Notes: generated by a model from the letters alone, not told the origin. Counted from the first letter of the stretch, positions 34,775-43,556 are shown. The stretch: 64,000 bases of DNA from Paenibacillus sp. JZ16 (GCF_015326965.1 NZ_CP017659.1:6895001-6959000); one strand, 5' to 3'. Numbers and translations: made by a program.

Positions 34775-35356
34775 GTGAGCGATATCGGCAGTAAGAACCG
34801 AGAAGCCTCGGATAAATTGCTGGAAGAAACCACCCTATCTACCCAATCGATTTTTGAAGGGAAGATTATTTCATTGCAGGTCGATACGGTGAAGCTGCCA
34901 AATGGGGAGACTGCGAAACGTGAAGTTGTCAGACACCCCGGCGCAGTAGCGGTGCTTGCCTTAAAAGGCGACAAAATGTTGGCCGTCAATCAATTTCGTC
35001 AGCCGCTTGGGCGCTGTGAGGTTGAAATCCCTGCAGGCAAGCTGGAGCGGGGGGAAGATCCGCTGGAAGCGGCGAAGCGCGAACTACAGGAAGAAACGGG
35101 TTATTCATGCGGTTCCATTCGTAAACTGCATTCCTTTTATACCTCCCCGGGATTTGCAGATGAGATCATTCACTTATATCTGGCAGAGGATCTGGTCAGC
35201 GGCGACATGAACCCGGATGAGGATGAATTTATAGAGATGATGGAAATCTCGCTGGAAGAGGCGTATTCACTCATACAAGAAGAAAGAATCAGCGATGCGA
35301 AGACCATTCTCGCCGTTTATGCTTGGAATATGTATAGCCTGACAGGAAAAATCTGA
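34775..35356 (+). CDS. nudF: ADP-ribose pyrophosphatase (Nudix)
   Basis: Hydrolyses ADP-ribose to AMP and ribose 5-phosphate. 193 residues. The Nudix box is seen as GKLERGEDPLEAAKRELQEE followed by TGY, with the expected GxxxxxExxxxxxxREUxEExGU spacing; FYTSPGFADEIIHLYLAE is the typical downstream region. GTG 34775 is chosen because AAGGAGGT is 7 bases upstream; ATG 34745 lacks a site. Confidence 0.93.
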   Translation: MSDIGSKNREASDKLLEETTLSTQSIFEGKIISLQVDTVKLPNGETAKREVVRHPGAVAVLALKGDKMLAVNQFRQPLGRCEVEIPAGKLERGEDPLEAAKRELQEETGYSCGSIRKLHSFYTSPGFADEIIHLYLAEDLVSGDMNPDEDEFIEMMEISLEEAYSLIQEERISDAKTILAVYAWNMYSLTGKI

Positions 35357-35357
35357 T

Positions 35358-36575
35358 ATGCTGCAGCCTGAAAAGAACATGTCAACCGGGGAGGAGCTTC
35401 AGTCCTATTACTGCGACATGCACATTCACATAGGGCGCACAAGCAGCGGACAAGCTGTGAAAATTAGCGCAAGTAACAATTTGACCTTTGAGAATATAGC
35501 CGTGGAGGCCTCGGAGCGCAAAGGCATCCAAATGATCGGTATCATCGATTGCCATTCTCCTTCGGTACAGCAGGATATTCTCCAATGTTTGGACAGCGGC
35601 GTCATGCAGGAGATAGATGGAGGCGGCATCGCGTATCAGGATACGGTGATCCTGCTTGGAAGCGAGATTGAAATTCGCGAAAGCGGCCGTGGGGCAGCCC
35701 ATGTGCTGGCCTATTTCCCTGACCTGAACACCATTCAGGAGTTTTCTGTCTGGATGGCAAAATACATGAAGAATGTGCAGCTTAGTTCGCAGCGCATCTA
35801 TGTCAGCCCTCGTGAGCTGCAGCAGGAGATTTTGGATCGCGGCGGGCTGCTGATACCTGCACACGTCTTTACGCCTCATAAAGGGCTGTACGGCAGCATG
35901 GCGGATCGTATGAGCGAGGTGCTGGACCTGAACGGGATTGCGGGAATAGAGCTTGGACTCAGTGCTGATTCCTCGATGGCGGGGCGGATAAGCGAACTGG
36001 ACGCCTACTCCTTTCTGACAAATTCGGATGCGCATTCGCTTGGAAAAATCGGCAGGGAATACAACCGGATTGATATGGCGAAGCCTTCATTTACCGAATT
36101 TCGCCAGGCGCTTGGAACAAGTAACGGTCGAAGAATCAGCGCGAACTACGGGCTTAATCCCAGACTCGGAAAATACCATCGTACTTACTGCGGCGGCTGT
36201 GACAGCATTCTGGAGGAGGGCAGCGATATTCATGAATTGGTGCGCTGTCCTTACTGCGGGAGTACCAAGCTGGTGCAGGGCGTGTTTGATCGGATTCTGA
36301 ACATCGCTGACCGCAAAGAGCCCATGGTACCGCAAAGCCGGCCGGCATATCACTATCAGGTTCCGCTAGAGTTCATCCCGGGCCTTGGCAAATCGTCGAT
36401 GTCGAAGCTGCTGGGGGCTTTCGGCACCGAAATGCACATCCTTCACCAGGCTACGGAAGCAGAGCTTGCCGCTGTTGCTGGAGAAGGGCTCGCTGCCAGC
36501 ATTGTGATGGCTAGAAACGGGACATTGTCCTTATCGGATGGCGGGGGAGGCTCTTACGGGAAGGTTCTCCGCTAA
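35358..36575 (+). CDS. Endonuclease Q-like PHP-domain protein
   Basis: 405 residues. N-terminal PHP phosphoesterase domain with metal ligands in CDMHIHIGRTSSG, IDCHSP, LLIPAHVFTPHKG and LTNSDAHSLGKIGRE; a zinc ribbon CGGCD...CPYCG around residues 275-312; then a C-terminal helix-hairpin-helix (FIPGLGKSSMSKLLGAFG, AAVAGEGLAASI). This order matches endonuclease Q, which nicks DNA 5' of deaminated bases; it was first found in archaea and a few bacteria. Overlaps nearly nudF (1 base gap), so co-transcribed. Start may be ATG 35358 or 35379. Confidence 0.85.
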   Translation: MLQPEKNMSTGEELQSYYCDMHIHIGRTSSGQAVKISASNNLTFENIAVEASERKGIQMIGIIDCHSPSVQQDILQCLDSGVMQEIDGGGIAYQDTVILLGSEIEIRESGRGAAHVLAYFPDLNTIQEFSVWMAKYMKNVQLSSQRIYVSPRELQQEILDRGGLLIPAHVFTPHKGLYGSMADRMSEVLDLNGIAGIELGLSADSSMAGRISELDAYSFLTNSDAHSLGKIGREYNRIDMAKPSFTEFRQALGTSNGRRISANYGLNPRLGKYHRTYCGGCDSILEEGSDIHELVRCPYCGSTKLVQGVFDRILNIADRKEPMVPQSRPAYHYQVPLEFIPGLGKSSMSKLLGAFGTEMHILHQATEAELAAVAGEGLAASIVMARNGTLSLSDGGGGSYGKVLR

Positions 36576-36602
36576 ATCGATCAACTCTTTCAATCGCTAG
36601 GT

Positions 36603-36610
36603 CATACAAG
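36603..36610 (+). promoter_or_regulatory. Possible sigma-E -10 before spoIIM
   Basis: CATACAAG at 36603-36610 resembles the sigma-E -10 (CATACA-T), 53 bases before spoIIM. The -35 region is not convincing. Confidence 0.3.
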
Positions 36611-36662
36611 AAGGGTGATGGTCATAGAGTAGAGTAGAGACACAGAAAGGAGACTCTATTCT

Positions 36663-37286
36663 ATGCAATCATTCCGCCAAGCCTTTAAGGATCAGACCAT
36701 GCTCTATGTGTTCGTGGGCGTCTTGTTTTTAGTTGGCGTCCTGTTTGGAGCGTTGATGGTCAATGCACTTTCATTGGAGCAGCAGCAGGAGATGGCCCGA
36801 TATTTAAACCACTTTTTTGTAAACGTGCAGGACGGTGGAGAAACCATGAGTCAGTCTTCTTACTGGAGCATCGCAGCCCTTCATCTGAAATGGATCGGTT
36901 TGATATGGATTCTGGGATTGTCCGTTATCGGGCTTCCGGGAATATTGATATTGGACTTCTTAAAAGGAGTGCTTATTGGGTTTACGGTCGGTTACTTGGT
37001 CGGACAGTATTCTTGGAAAGGACTGCTGTTCGCCTTGGTATCGATTGCGCCGCAAAATTTGTTCATCATCCCCGTGCTCATGATGTGCAGCGTAGCGGCG
37101 ATAACCTTCTCCCTATACATCATCAGGGACCGGTTTATTATGAATCGCGGCGGGAGCATGGTAAAGCCCTTTGCTTCGTATGCGATGCTGACCTTTTTCA
37201 TGGTCCTGTTAACGCTCGGAGTCGCTTCTTTTGAAACCTGGGTAACCCCGGTCATGATGCGCTGGGTCACGCCAATGTTGCTATAA
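36663..37286 (+). CDS. spoIIM: Stage II sporulation protein M
   Basis: Membrane component of the SpoIID-IIM-IIP peptidoglycan-degrading engulfment machine. 207 residues with about five membrane segments (LYVFVGVLFLVGVLFGALMV, LIWILGLSVIGLPGILIL, GFTVGYLVGQ, LFIIPVLMMCSVAAITFSLYI, FFMVLLTLGVASF). AAAGGAGAC precedes ATG 36663. B. subtilis spoIIM sits close to fur as here. Confidence 0.93.
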   Translation: MQSFRQAFKDQTMLYVFVGVLFLVGVLFGALMVNALSLEQQQEMARYLNHFFVNVQDGGETMSQSSYWSIAALHLKWIGLIWILGLSVIGLPGILILDFLKGVLIGFTVGYLVGQYSWKGLLFALVSIAPQNLFIIPVLMMCSVAAITFSLYIIRDRFIMNRGGSMVKPFASYAMLTFFMVLLTLGVASFETWVTPVMMRWVTPMLL

Positions 37287-37395
37287 TCCGCGAATTTTTC
37301 CATAAAGCAAAACCGTTTGACTTTGTTTGTCAAATCCCCCTATAATGAAGGAAGTGAACAATAACGTGCAGTGATTTCCAAGGGGGAGGGAAACG

Positions 37396-37860
37396 ATGGA
37401 AGCGCGGATCGACAAAATTAAGCAGCAGCTACAATCCCAAGGATACAAATTAACGCCCCAACGGGAAGCCACGGTAAGCGTATTGTTGGAAAATGAAGAC
37501 GACCACCTTAGCGCAGAGGATGTATTTATGCTCGTGAAAGAGAAGGCTCCGGAGATCGGTCTGGCAACCGTGTACCGTACCCTAGAGCTGCTCAGTGAGC
37601 TTCATGTTGTCGAGAAGATAAATTTTGGCGATGGTGTCGCCCGTTATGACTTGCGGACGGATACTTCGAAGCATCACCATCATCATTTGATATGTACTCA
37701 ATGTGGAAGCATGGATGAGATACGCGAGGATTGGCTCGGTCCATTGGAAGAGCGGTTAGAGCGAGAGTTTAACTTTACCGTTCATGACCATCGGCTTGAT
37801 TTCCATGGCATATGCTACCGTTGCAAAGAGAAGGGCAAGAATGACCAGGACAAATCATAA
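37396..37860 (+). CDS. fur: Ferric uptake regulator family protein (Fur)
   Basis: 154 residues. Winged-helix N-terminus (KLTPQREATVSVLLENEDDHLSAEDVF, ATVYRTLELLSELHVV), dimerisation half with the metal-binding HHHHHLICTQCG and a second CYRC. Position between spoIIM and yqzK-xerD matches B. subtilis fur, so iron regulation is the best guess over PerR/Zur. AGGGGGAGGG precedes ATG 37396. Confidence 0.92.
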   Translation: MEARIDKIKQQLQSQGYKLTPQREATVSVLLENEDDHLSAEDVFMLVKEKAPEIGLATVYRTLELLSELHVVEKINFGDGVARYDLRTDTSKHHHHHLICTQCGSMDEIREDWLGPLEERLEREFNFTVHDHRLDFHGICYRCKEKGKNDQDKS

Positions 37861-38196
37861 TTTTATATCATTCAACAAACCGCAGTGATGACCATCACGG
37901 CAAGCCCTCTACGGCGGTAAGCCGGGAGGGTTTTTTAGATGGTAACCAAAATATATATGGAACATGCACGAGTTCGTATCGTTCACGCAAGAACAATCTA
38001 TCATTCTACATCATCCATGTACGTCGATAAGACGTTTTTTTTATTCTATCCCAATAACCGCCAAGTCCAATGACTAAAGAACATCAGAGGAAAGCGTCAT
38101 AATCCAGCAGCTTGTATCATAGGATATACGTGAAGTATACCTGTAATACCCACTTTCACTTGGTGATCAAGCAAAGATGAAAGAGAGGCGCTGCCA
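37861..38196. other. Intergenic region with two terminators
   Basis: GTGATGACCATCAC (37885-37898) is a small palindrome. CCCTC...GGAGGG plus T run (37905-37936) is the fur terminator. A second short hairpin ACGTC/GACGT (38021-38035) followed by eight T (to 38043) has no gene ending before it, so it could end a small RNA starting between 37940 and 37980. Otherwise nothing recognised. Confidence 0.5.
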
Positions 38197-38430
38197 GTGA
38201 TTATATCGATCCGAAAAATAGGCTCAATGATCCGATTTATTACGATGTTTGCCGTTCTGACGATGTTTTTTTACTTTGTGCTGGGTTGGGTGGGAGATTG
38301 GCTGACCCCAGTGGATCCTTACCGTGCGCCTTCCGGTCAAGCGGTTAAGGCTTTTCAGCCTGAAAGCACCATGGACTCCCGATTTTCGCCGGCGGAACGT
38401 CTGCGATTGTACTACTGGTATGGGGAGTGA
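38197..38430 (+). CDS. yqzK: DUF4227 membrane protein (YqzK)
   Basis: 77 residues with one membrane segment (FITMFAVLTMFFYFVLGWV) and conserved C-terminal FSPAERLRLYYWYGE. DUF4227; function unknown. GTG 38197 with AGAGAGG upstream. Same neighbours as in B. subtilis (fur, yqzK, xerD). Confidence 0.88.
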   Translation: MIISIRKIGSMIRFITMFAVLTMFFYFVLGWVGDWLTPVDPYRAPSGQAVKAFQPESTMDSRFSPAERLRLYYWYGE

Positions 38431-38472
38431 TCGTGCTTGTAACGGGCACACGGGAATAGGAGCAAAAAGATC

Positions 38473-39357
38473 ATGAAACAATATCTGGACGAATATGTAA
38501 CCTATCTGGAAGACGTGAAGGGATTGTCCCGAAGTACGATTGAATCGTACCGGGCCGACTTACTAGGATTCATTGCTTTTGCAGAGGAAAGAGACGTTAT
38601 CCATCCGCAGGAAGTTACACGTACCATGCTTGGATTATACATGGGAAGACTGAGGCAGCAGGGCAAGGCGGCATCAAGCCAGCTTCGCTGCACGGCTTCC
38701 TTGCGTTCCTTTTTTCAATATTTGGTGCGTCAAGCCGTTATAGGACAAGATCCGACCCAGCTGCTGGATAATCCGAAGCCGGAACGGAAGCCGCCCAAGT
38801 CGCTAACCATTGAGCAGGTGGACAAGCTGCTGTCGGCCCCGGATTCCGGCACCCCTCAGGGGGCCCGGGACAAAGCAATGCTGGAGCTGCTATATGCTTC
38901 AGGTATTAAGGTGTCGGAATTGGTGAATTTGAATACGCATGACATAAATATGGAGATGCGATTTCTTCGCTGTGCCGTTTCCGGAGGGAAGGAGCGAATT
39001 CTTCCAATTACCCAGATCGCAGCCGAGAGCGTGGCTATTTATATGCAAGACATGCGGGACAAGCTGATTCGTGATGCGGATGAGGATGCATTATTCCTGA
39101 ATTCACTCGGTACGCGCTTGACACGGCAGGGATTTTGGAAAATCATTAAAAAGTATGGCAAATTGGCCGATATCGATGAGGAGATCACGCCGCATACCCT
39201 TCGCCATTCGTTTGCCATTCATTTGCTGCAGAACGGCGCCGACTTGCGTTCGGTTCAGGAGATGCTGGGTCACTCGGCATTATCCACCACCGGCATGTAT
39301 CAATCCACCAAGAAAAGCATGAAGGAAGTATATGATCATTTTCACCCGAGATCTTAG
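38473..39357 (+). CDS. xerD: XerD-like tyrosine recombinase with altered active site
   Basis: 294 residues, in the usual fur-yqzK-xerD-pupG position and of normal XerD length, with core-binding N-domain and catalytic C-domain. The late catalytic residues are intact: His241 and Arg244 in HTLRHSFAIHLL, His267 in LGHSALSTT, nucleophile Tyr276 in TTGMYQST. But the first catalytic Arg (GLRVSEL in E. coli, R148) is Lys146 in SGIKVSEL, and the beta-hairpin Lys (K172 in GKGNKER) is Ser170 in VSGGKERI, by gapless alignment. Both are normally essential for dif recombination, so activity is in doubt. Confidence 0.9.
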   Translation: MKQYLDEYVTYLEDVKGLSRSTIESYRADLLGFIAFAEERDVIHPQEVTRTMLGLYMGRLRQQGKAASSQLRCTASLRSFFQYLVRQAVIGQDPTQLLDNPKPERKPPKSLTIEQVDKLLSAPDSGTPQGARDKAMLELLYASGIKVSELVNLNTHDINMEMRFLRCAVSGGKERILPITQIAAESVAIYMQDMRDKLIRDADEDALFLNSLGTRLTRQGFWKIIKKYGKLADIDEEITPHTLRHSFAIHLLQNGADLRSVQEMLGHSALSTTGMYQSTKKSMKEVYDHFHPRS

Positions 39358-39412
39358 CGAGACCTGCTCGACTAAGATCTACAACTTATTCTCAGTTAGG
39401 AGAGGTATGAAC

Positions 39413-40237
39413 ATGAGTTCAATTCATCAGGAAAGCATTAAGGAAGCAGCGGCATACATACGCGGGCAGAAGGGTGTCGAGCCCCAGGTCGGCCTGATTT
39501 TGGGTTCAGGACTCGGCGTGCTGGCAGAATTAATTGAGAACCCGGTCTCCATCCCGTACACGGACATTCCTCATTTTCCCGTGTCCACAGTAGAAGGCCA
39601 TGAAGGAGAACTGCTGCTGGGTACGATTCACGATCGACCTGTCGTTCTGATGAAGGGCCGTTTCCATATGTATGAAGGCTATGGTCCGGAAGTGACGGCT
39701 TTCCCAGTGCGCGTCATGAAAGAGCTGGGTGTGAAAAGTCTGCTGGTTACCAATGCGGCGGGCGGCATCAACACGTCCTTCGAGCCGGGTGACCTCATGC
39801 TGATCTCCGATCATCTGAACATGACAGGCACCAACCCGCTGATCGGGCCGAATGATCCGGAGCTTGGCGTTCGGTTCCCGGACATGTCCCAGGCTTACAG
39901 CCGTCAGCTTCGCCAATTGGCAAAAGAAGTCGCGGTGGGTCAGGGCATTGCGCTGAGAGAAGGGGTCTATGCAGGTTTGCTCGGACCAACCTATGAAACG
40001 CCTGCCGAGATCGTCATGCTGCGTACGCTCGGTGCGGATGCGGTAGGCATGTCCACGGTGTCTGAGGTCATTGTGGCCAGACATGCCGGTCTTGAAGTGC
40101 TGGGCATCTCCTGCATCAGCAACATGGCAGCCGGAATATTGGATCAGCCGCTATCCCATGACGAGGTTATGGAGACCGCCGAGAAGGTCCGGGAGAAATT
40201 CCTTGCGCTTGTCATGGCCATTATTCCAAAAATGTAA
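39413..40237 (+). CDS. pupG: Purine nucleoside phosphorylase
   Basis: Phosphorolysis of purine nucleosides. 274 residues, trimeric PNP type. Phosphate-binding LGSGLGVLAE, GRFHMYEGY, VTNAAGGIN, base-binding GPTYETPAEI, and SNMAAGI are seen. ATG 39413 is chosen since TTAGGAGAGG ends 8 bases before it; the upstream open frame overlaps xerD. B. subtilis has drm (phosphopentomutase) between xerD and pupG; it is absent here. Confidence 0.94.
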   Translation: MSSIHQESIKEAAAYIRGQKGVEPQVGLILGSGLGVLAELIENPVSIPYTDIPHFPVSTVEGHEGELLLGTIHDRPVVLMKGRFHMYEGYGPEVTAFPVRVMKELGVKSLLVTNAAGGINTSFEPGDLMLISDHLNMTGTNPLIGPNDPELGVRFPDMSQAYSRQLRQLAKEVAVGQGIALREGVYAGLLGPTYETPAEIVMLRTLGADAVGMSTVSEVIVARHAGLEVLGISCISNMAAGILDQPLSHDEVMETAEKVREKFLALVMAIIPKM

Positions 40238-40255
40238 TAACCCATTTTAGCAAGG

Positions 40256-40298
40256 GGCTGGGCTCCGGCGGATTTATATCTGCCGAGCCCAGCTTTTT
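40256..40298 (+). terminator. Terminator after pupG
   Basis: GGCTGGGCTC (40256-40265) pairs with GAGCCCAGC (40285-40293) with inner CGGC/GCCG and GAT/ATC pairs, then six T. Confidence 0.9.
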
Positions 40299-40547
40299 TG
40301 CTATAAGTTTTCAGCGAAGCTGAACCATTCTGTATTCGCATTTATACGTGTTTGGGGTCCCCGCAAAGGATTTGGAATAAGCATCGAAGCATAGGCTCCA
40401 CTTTGTGGGGTTATTCTGTGTTCCTTTAAGATCAAGGTGATAATATTTCCGTAAAATACTGGAATAATTTGTTTTCATCCTGACGACAATGAATAGCAGA
40501 CCCGTTATTTTTCGGGATGCCATTACGAATGTCAGGAGGGGATGGAA
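40299..40547. other. Upstream region of dacF
   Basis: Holds TTCAGCGAAGCTGAAC (40310-40325), a small palindrome that recurs exactly before dacB (56140-56155). No exact sigma-G promoter was found; GGAATA near 40461 with a poor -10 is the best guess. Otherwise nothing recognised. Confidence 0.5.
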
Positions 40548-41738
40548 GTGAAAAAAGCGTTAATCGCTGGATTGCTGGTTCTATTTGTAGGGTTGTCCAG
40601 TGCGGCTGTACCAAGTTATGCAGAAGAAAAAAGCAAACCCGGCGAAGGATCATCTCAAGAGGAACTGGCACCAGGTGCTCGTTCTGCTATATTGCTGGAT
40701 GCGGATACCGGAACCATTATTTACGAGAAAAACAGCCATGATAAGCTGCCTCCGGCGAGCATCACCAAGATCATGACGATGCTGCTTACGATGGAGGCCA
40801 TCGATGAAGGACAATTGCAGTGGACGGATAAAGTGCGTACCAGCGAATATGCGGCCTCCATGGGCGGGTCGCAGATCTTTCTTGAGCCCGGCGAAGAGAT
40901 GACGGTGGATGAGATGCTCAAAGGCATAGCCATGGCATCAGGCAATGATGCCTCCGTCGCGGTGGCGGAGAAAATTGCCGGCTCAGAGGAAGCGTTTGTG
41001 AAGCTGATGAACGAGAAAGCGGCCGAGCTGGGAATGAAGGATACACATTTTGTGAACTGCAACGGACTTCCTGCAGAGAATCACTATACTTCGGCCCACG
41101 ACATTGCGGTCATGAGCCGGGAGCTGCTGAAATATGACCAGATCACCAAATATACGGGAGCATATCAGGATTATTTACGTAAAGATTCAGAAAAACCGTT
41201 CTGGCTGGTCAACACAAACAAGCTGGTTCGATTCTACACGGGTGCTGACGGATTGAAAACCGGATACACGTCAGAGGCCAAATTCTGTTTATCGGCAACG
41301 GCCAAACGGGACGGACTGCGCGCTGTAGCCGTTGTCATGGGAGCTCCGGATACAAAGACTCGGAATAATGAAGTATCTCGCATGTTTGACTATGCCTTCT
41401 CCCAGTATTCGATGCATTCCATCTATAAGCCGGGTGAAGTGTTAGGTATCGTGAAGGTCCAGAAGGGGACCGTGCCAGAGATCTCGATTCAAGCGGATAA
41501 AGATTACAGCGTGCTGGTTAAGAAGGGCGTAAAAAGTCCGGATATCCGTCATGAAATTCAGATGGACCCGAATTTAAAGGCGCCGGTAGCCGCCGGACAA
41601 GTCGTCGGCAAGCTAACGGTGTATCAAGGCGATCGGGTAGTGAAGGAGTTCGAGCTGACATCTCCTGTCGAGGTGAAGAAGGCCGGATTCTGGAAGCTGT
41701 TCAAACGGACAACCGGCAAGTTGTTTCATGTAGATTAA
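40548..41738 (+). CDS. dacF: Sporulation D-alanyl-D-alanine carboxypeptidase DacF
   Basis: Penicillin-binding protein trimming cortex peptides in the forespore. 396 residues. Signal peptide (LIAGLLVLFVGLSSAAVPSYA), SxxK Ser71-Lys74 in PASITKIM, SGN in MASGNDASV, KTG in GLKTGYTSE, then a C-terminal beta domain with an amphipathic tail (KKAGFWKLFKRTTGK). GTG 40548 chosen, 8 bases after GGAGG; ATG 40542 is too close. First gene before spoIIA, as in B. subtilis. Confidence 0.92.
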   Translation: MKKALIAGLLVLFVGLSSAAVPSYAEEKSKPGEGSSQEELAPGARSAILLDADTGTIIYEKNSHDKLPPASITKIMTMLLTMEAIDEGQLQWTDKVRTSEYAASMGGSQIFLEPGEEMTVDEMLKGIAMASGNDASVAVAEKIAGSEEAFVKLMNEKAAELGMKDTHFVNCNGLPAENHYTSAHDIAVMSRELLKYDQITKYTGAYQDYLRKDSEKPFWLVNTNKLVRFYTGADGLKTGYTSEAKFCLSATAKRDGLRAVAVVMGAPDTKTRNNEVSRMFDYAFSQYSMHSIYKPGEVLGIVKVQKGTVPEISIQADKDYSVLVKKGVKSPDIRHEIQMDPNLKAPVAAGQVVGKLTVYQGDRVVKEFELTSPVEVKKAGFWKLFKRTTGKLFHVD

Positions 41739-41758
41739 TAGGAGTTTTCTTCTAGTTT

Positions 41759-41796
41759 TGTCGGGATGCAGGAATGTCTTTTTCAAATGTAGAAAT
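41759..41796 (+). promoter_or_regulatory. Possible SigH promoter and 0A-like box of the spoIIA operon
   Basis: TGTCGGG (41759-41765) is a 5/7 match to the 0A box; AGGAATG (41770-41776) fits the SigH -35 and GAAAT (41792-41796) partly fits its -10. Matches the known Spo0A/SigH control of spoIIA in B. subtilis. Confidence 0.4.
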
Positions 41797-41829
41797 CTTT
41801 GTTCATGTCAGGGAGGAGAGTGAGCAAAC

Positions 41830-42183
41830 ATGAATCTGCATGTTGATATGGAGCATCACAGGCATGTACTGATTGTCCGTCTGTCCGGGGAACTGGATCA
41901 TCATACGGCCGATCATGTCCGGATGCAGCTGGATGAAGCTATTCAGAGACGTCAAACAGAGCACTTGGTGCTGAGCTTAAAGGACTTGGACTTTATGGAC
42001 AGCTCGGGACTTGGGGTCATCCTGGGACGCTATAAATTCATCAAGCAAAAAGGCGGAAAGATGGCGGTATGCGATGTCAAGCCACAGGTTTACCGCTTGC
42101 TTGAAATGTCGGGGCTGTTCAAGATCATGCCGATATATGAGAACGAGAGCACGGCACTCTCGGGTTTGGAGGTAGTGTCATGA
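41830..42183 (+). CDS. spoIIAA: Anti-sigma-F factor antagonist SpoIIAA
   Basis: STAS-domain protein that, when unphosphorylated, releases sigma-F from SpoIIAB. 117 residues. Phosphorylation Ser58 is in [17 protein letters not shown] 41830 with GGAGGAGAG upstream. The stop overlaps the spoIIAB start as ATGA, coupling the two. Confidence 0.95.
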   Translation: MNLHVDMEHHRHVLIVRLSGELDHHTADHVRMQLDEAIQRRQTEHLVLSLKDLDFMDSSGLGVILGRYKFIKQKGGKMAVCDVKPQVYRLLEMSGLFKIMPIYENESTALSGLEVVS

Positions 42184-42638
42184 GTGAAGGAAAAGCACAG
42201 CATAATTTTATGACTCTGCAGTTTGCCGCAAAGTCGGAAAACGAATCCTTTGCCCGTGTCGCCGTGGCTGCGTTCATCTCCCAGATGGATCCCAACATGG
42301 ATGAGCTCAGTGACCTGAAAACGGTAGTCTCCGAAGCGGTCACAAACAGCATTATCCACGGTTACGATAGTGATCCGGATGGGGTTGTCAAGATTGAAGC
42401 CTCCATAGACGGGGATATGATCACGCTGTGCATTGAAGATTCCGGCCATGGGATCGAAGACTTGGAGATGGCCAAGCAGCCGCTTTATACATCAAAGCCA
42501 GAGCTGGAGCGATCCGGCATGGGATTCACCATCATGGAAAATTTCATGGACGAATTTGAAGTGGTCAGCGAACCAGGCAGCGGTACGTCGATCAAAATGA
42601 AAAAGAGGATCGAATCTAAGAAAGCTTTATATAATTAG
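42180..42638 (+). CDS. spoIIAB: Anti-sigma-F factor and kinase SpoIIAB
   Basis: Holds sigma-F inactive and phosphorylates SpoIIAA. 152 residues. GHKL ATPase motifs are [13 protein letters not shown] (N box), [12 protein letters not shown] (G1) and [13 protein letters not shown] (G2). Overlaps spoIIAA by 4 bases; GGAGG lies within the end of spoIIAA. Confidence 0.96.
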   Translation: MSEGKAQHNFMTLQFAAKSENESFARVAVAAFISQMDPNMDELSDLKTVVSEAVTNSIIHGYDSDPDGVVKIEASIDGDMITLCIEDSGHGIEDLEMAKQPLYTSKPELERSGMGFTIMENFMDEFEVVSEPGSGTSIKMKKRIESKKALYN

Positions 42639-42649
42639 GGGTTGGACAA

Positions 42650-43405
42650 ATGGATGCCGATGTGAAGAAAACTTCGCAGACTTATTTGGACGACGCGGAG
42701 GTCAAACGACTCATTGCACTTAGCCAAAGCGGGGATAATGTCGCCCGGGACACGCTCGTCAACTGTAATATTCGTCTTGTCTGGTCTGTCGTTCAGCGGT
42801 TTATGAACCGGGGGTATGAGCCTGATGATCTGTTTCAGATCGGCTGTATCGGTCTCCTCAAATCCGTGGACAAGTTCGATCTCAGTTATGACGTAAAGTT
42901 CTCGACCTATGCCGTACCGATGATCATCGGAGAAATTCAGCGCTTCTTAAGGGACGACGGGACCCTGAAGGTCAGCCGTTCGCTTAAGGAAATGGCCAAC
43001 AAAGTCAGGAAGAAGCGGGACGAGCTGTCCAAGCAGCTCGATCGGCTTCCAACGGTGAAAGAGGTTGCCGAAGAGCTTGGGGTAACCCCCGAGGAAGTGG
43101 TGTTTGCCCAAGAGGCGAACAAACCGCCAACCTCGATTCATGAGACCGTATTTGAAAATGACGGGGATCCCATAACGCTAATGGATCAGATAGCTGATGA
43201 ATCGCAGGAACGATGGTTCGACAAGCTGGCCTTGAATGAAGCGATAGGCGGCTTGACCGAACGGGAGCGGCTCATTGTATATCTGCGGTATTACCGGGAT
43301 CAGACGCAGTCGGAAGTTGCCAGCCGGCTGGGCATATCCCAAGTACAGGTATCGCGACTTGAGAAAAAAATATTGCAGAGCATACGGAACGAGATCGCGC
43401 AGTAG
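42650..43405 (+). CDS. sigF: Forespore RNA polymerase sigma-F factor
   Basis: 251 residues. Region 2 with IRLVWSVVQRFMNRGYEPDD and FQIGCIGLLKSVDKFDLSYD, region 3 with KVSRSLKEMANKVRKKRDEL, region 4 with RERLIVYLRYYRDQTQSEVA and GISQVQVSRLEKKIL. First forespore-specific sigma factor after septation. Followed by a terminator. Confidence 0.96.
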   Translation: MDADVKKTSQTYLDDAEVKRLIALSQSGDNVARDTLVNCNIRLVWSVVQRFMNRGYEPDDLFQIGCIGLLKSVDKFDLSYDVKFSTYAVPMIIGEIQRFLRDDGTLKVSRSLKEMANKVRKKRDELSKQLDRLPTVKEVAEELGVTPEEVVFAQEANKPPTSIHETVFENDGDPITLMDQIADESQERWFDKLALNEAIGGLTERERLIVYLRYYRDQTQSEVASRLGISQVQVSRLEKKILQSIRNEIAQ

Positions 43406-43442
43406 CGGCTCGCAGCCGTTATTCTAAAGAAATGCTCAAACT

Positions 43443-43471
43443 GACGCCGCCCTTAGGGGACGGCGTCTTTT
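43443..43471 (+). terminator. Terminator after sigF
   Basis: GACGCCG (43443-43449) pairs with CGGCGTC (43461-43467), inner CCC/GGG, then T-rich tail. Confidence 0.85.
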
Positions 43472-43525
43472 CATTTTTCAACAACCTCCTTGTTGATGTG
43501 CCGGATAAAGAAAGTATGGTAAATC

Positions 43526-43556
43526 CGAGTAGAAAGGAGAGACATTTCCCATACTA
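43526..43556 (+). promoter_or_regulatory. Sigma-G type promoter of spoVAA
   Basis: CATACTA at 43550-43556 exactly matches the sigma-G -10. CGAGTA (43526-43531), 18 bases upstream, is a 4/6 match to TGAATA. Fits the known forespore-late expression of spoVA. Confidence 0.65.

Noticed and set aside
37939..38073. 44-codon frame after the fur terminator
   Set aside because: Its ribosome site would lie in the terminator stem and no conserved motif is seen.
38473..39357. Phage or island integrase
   Set aside because: Gene order fur-yqzK-xerD-pupG is the conserved chromosomal one and no attachment repeats or phage genes are near.
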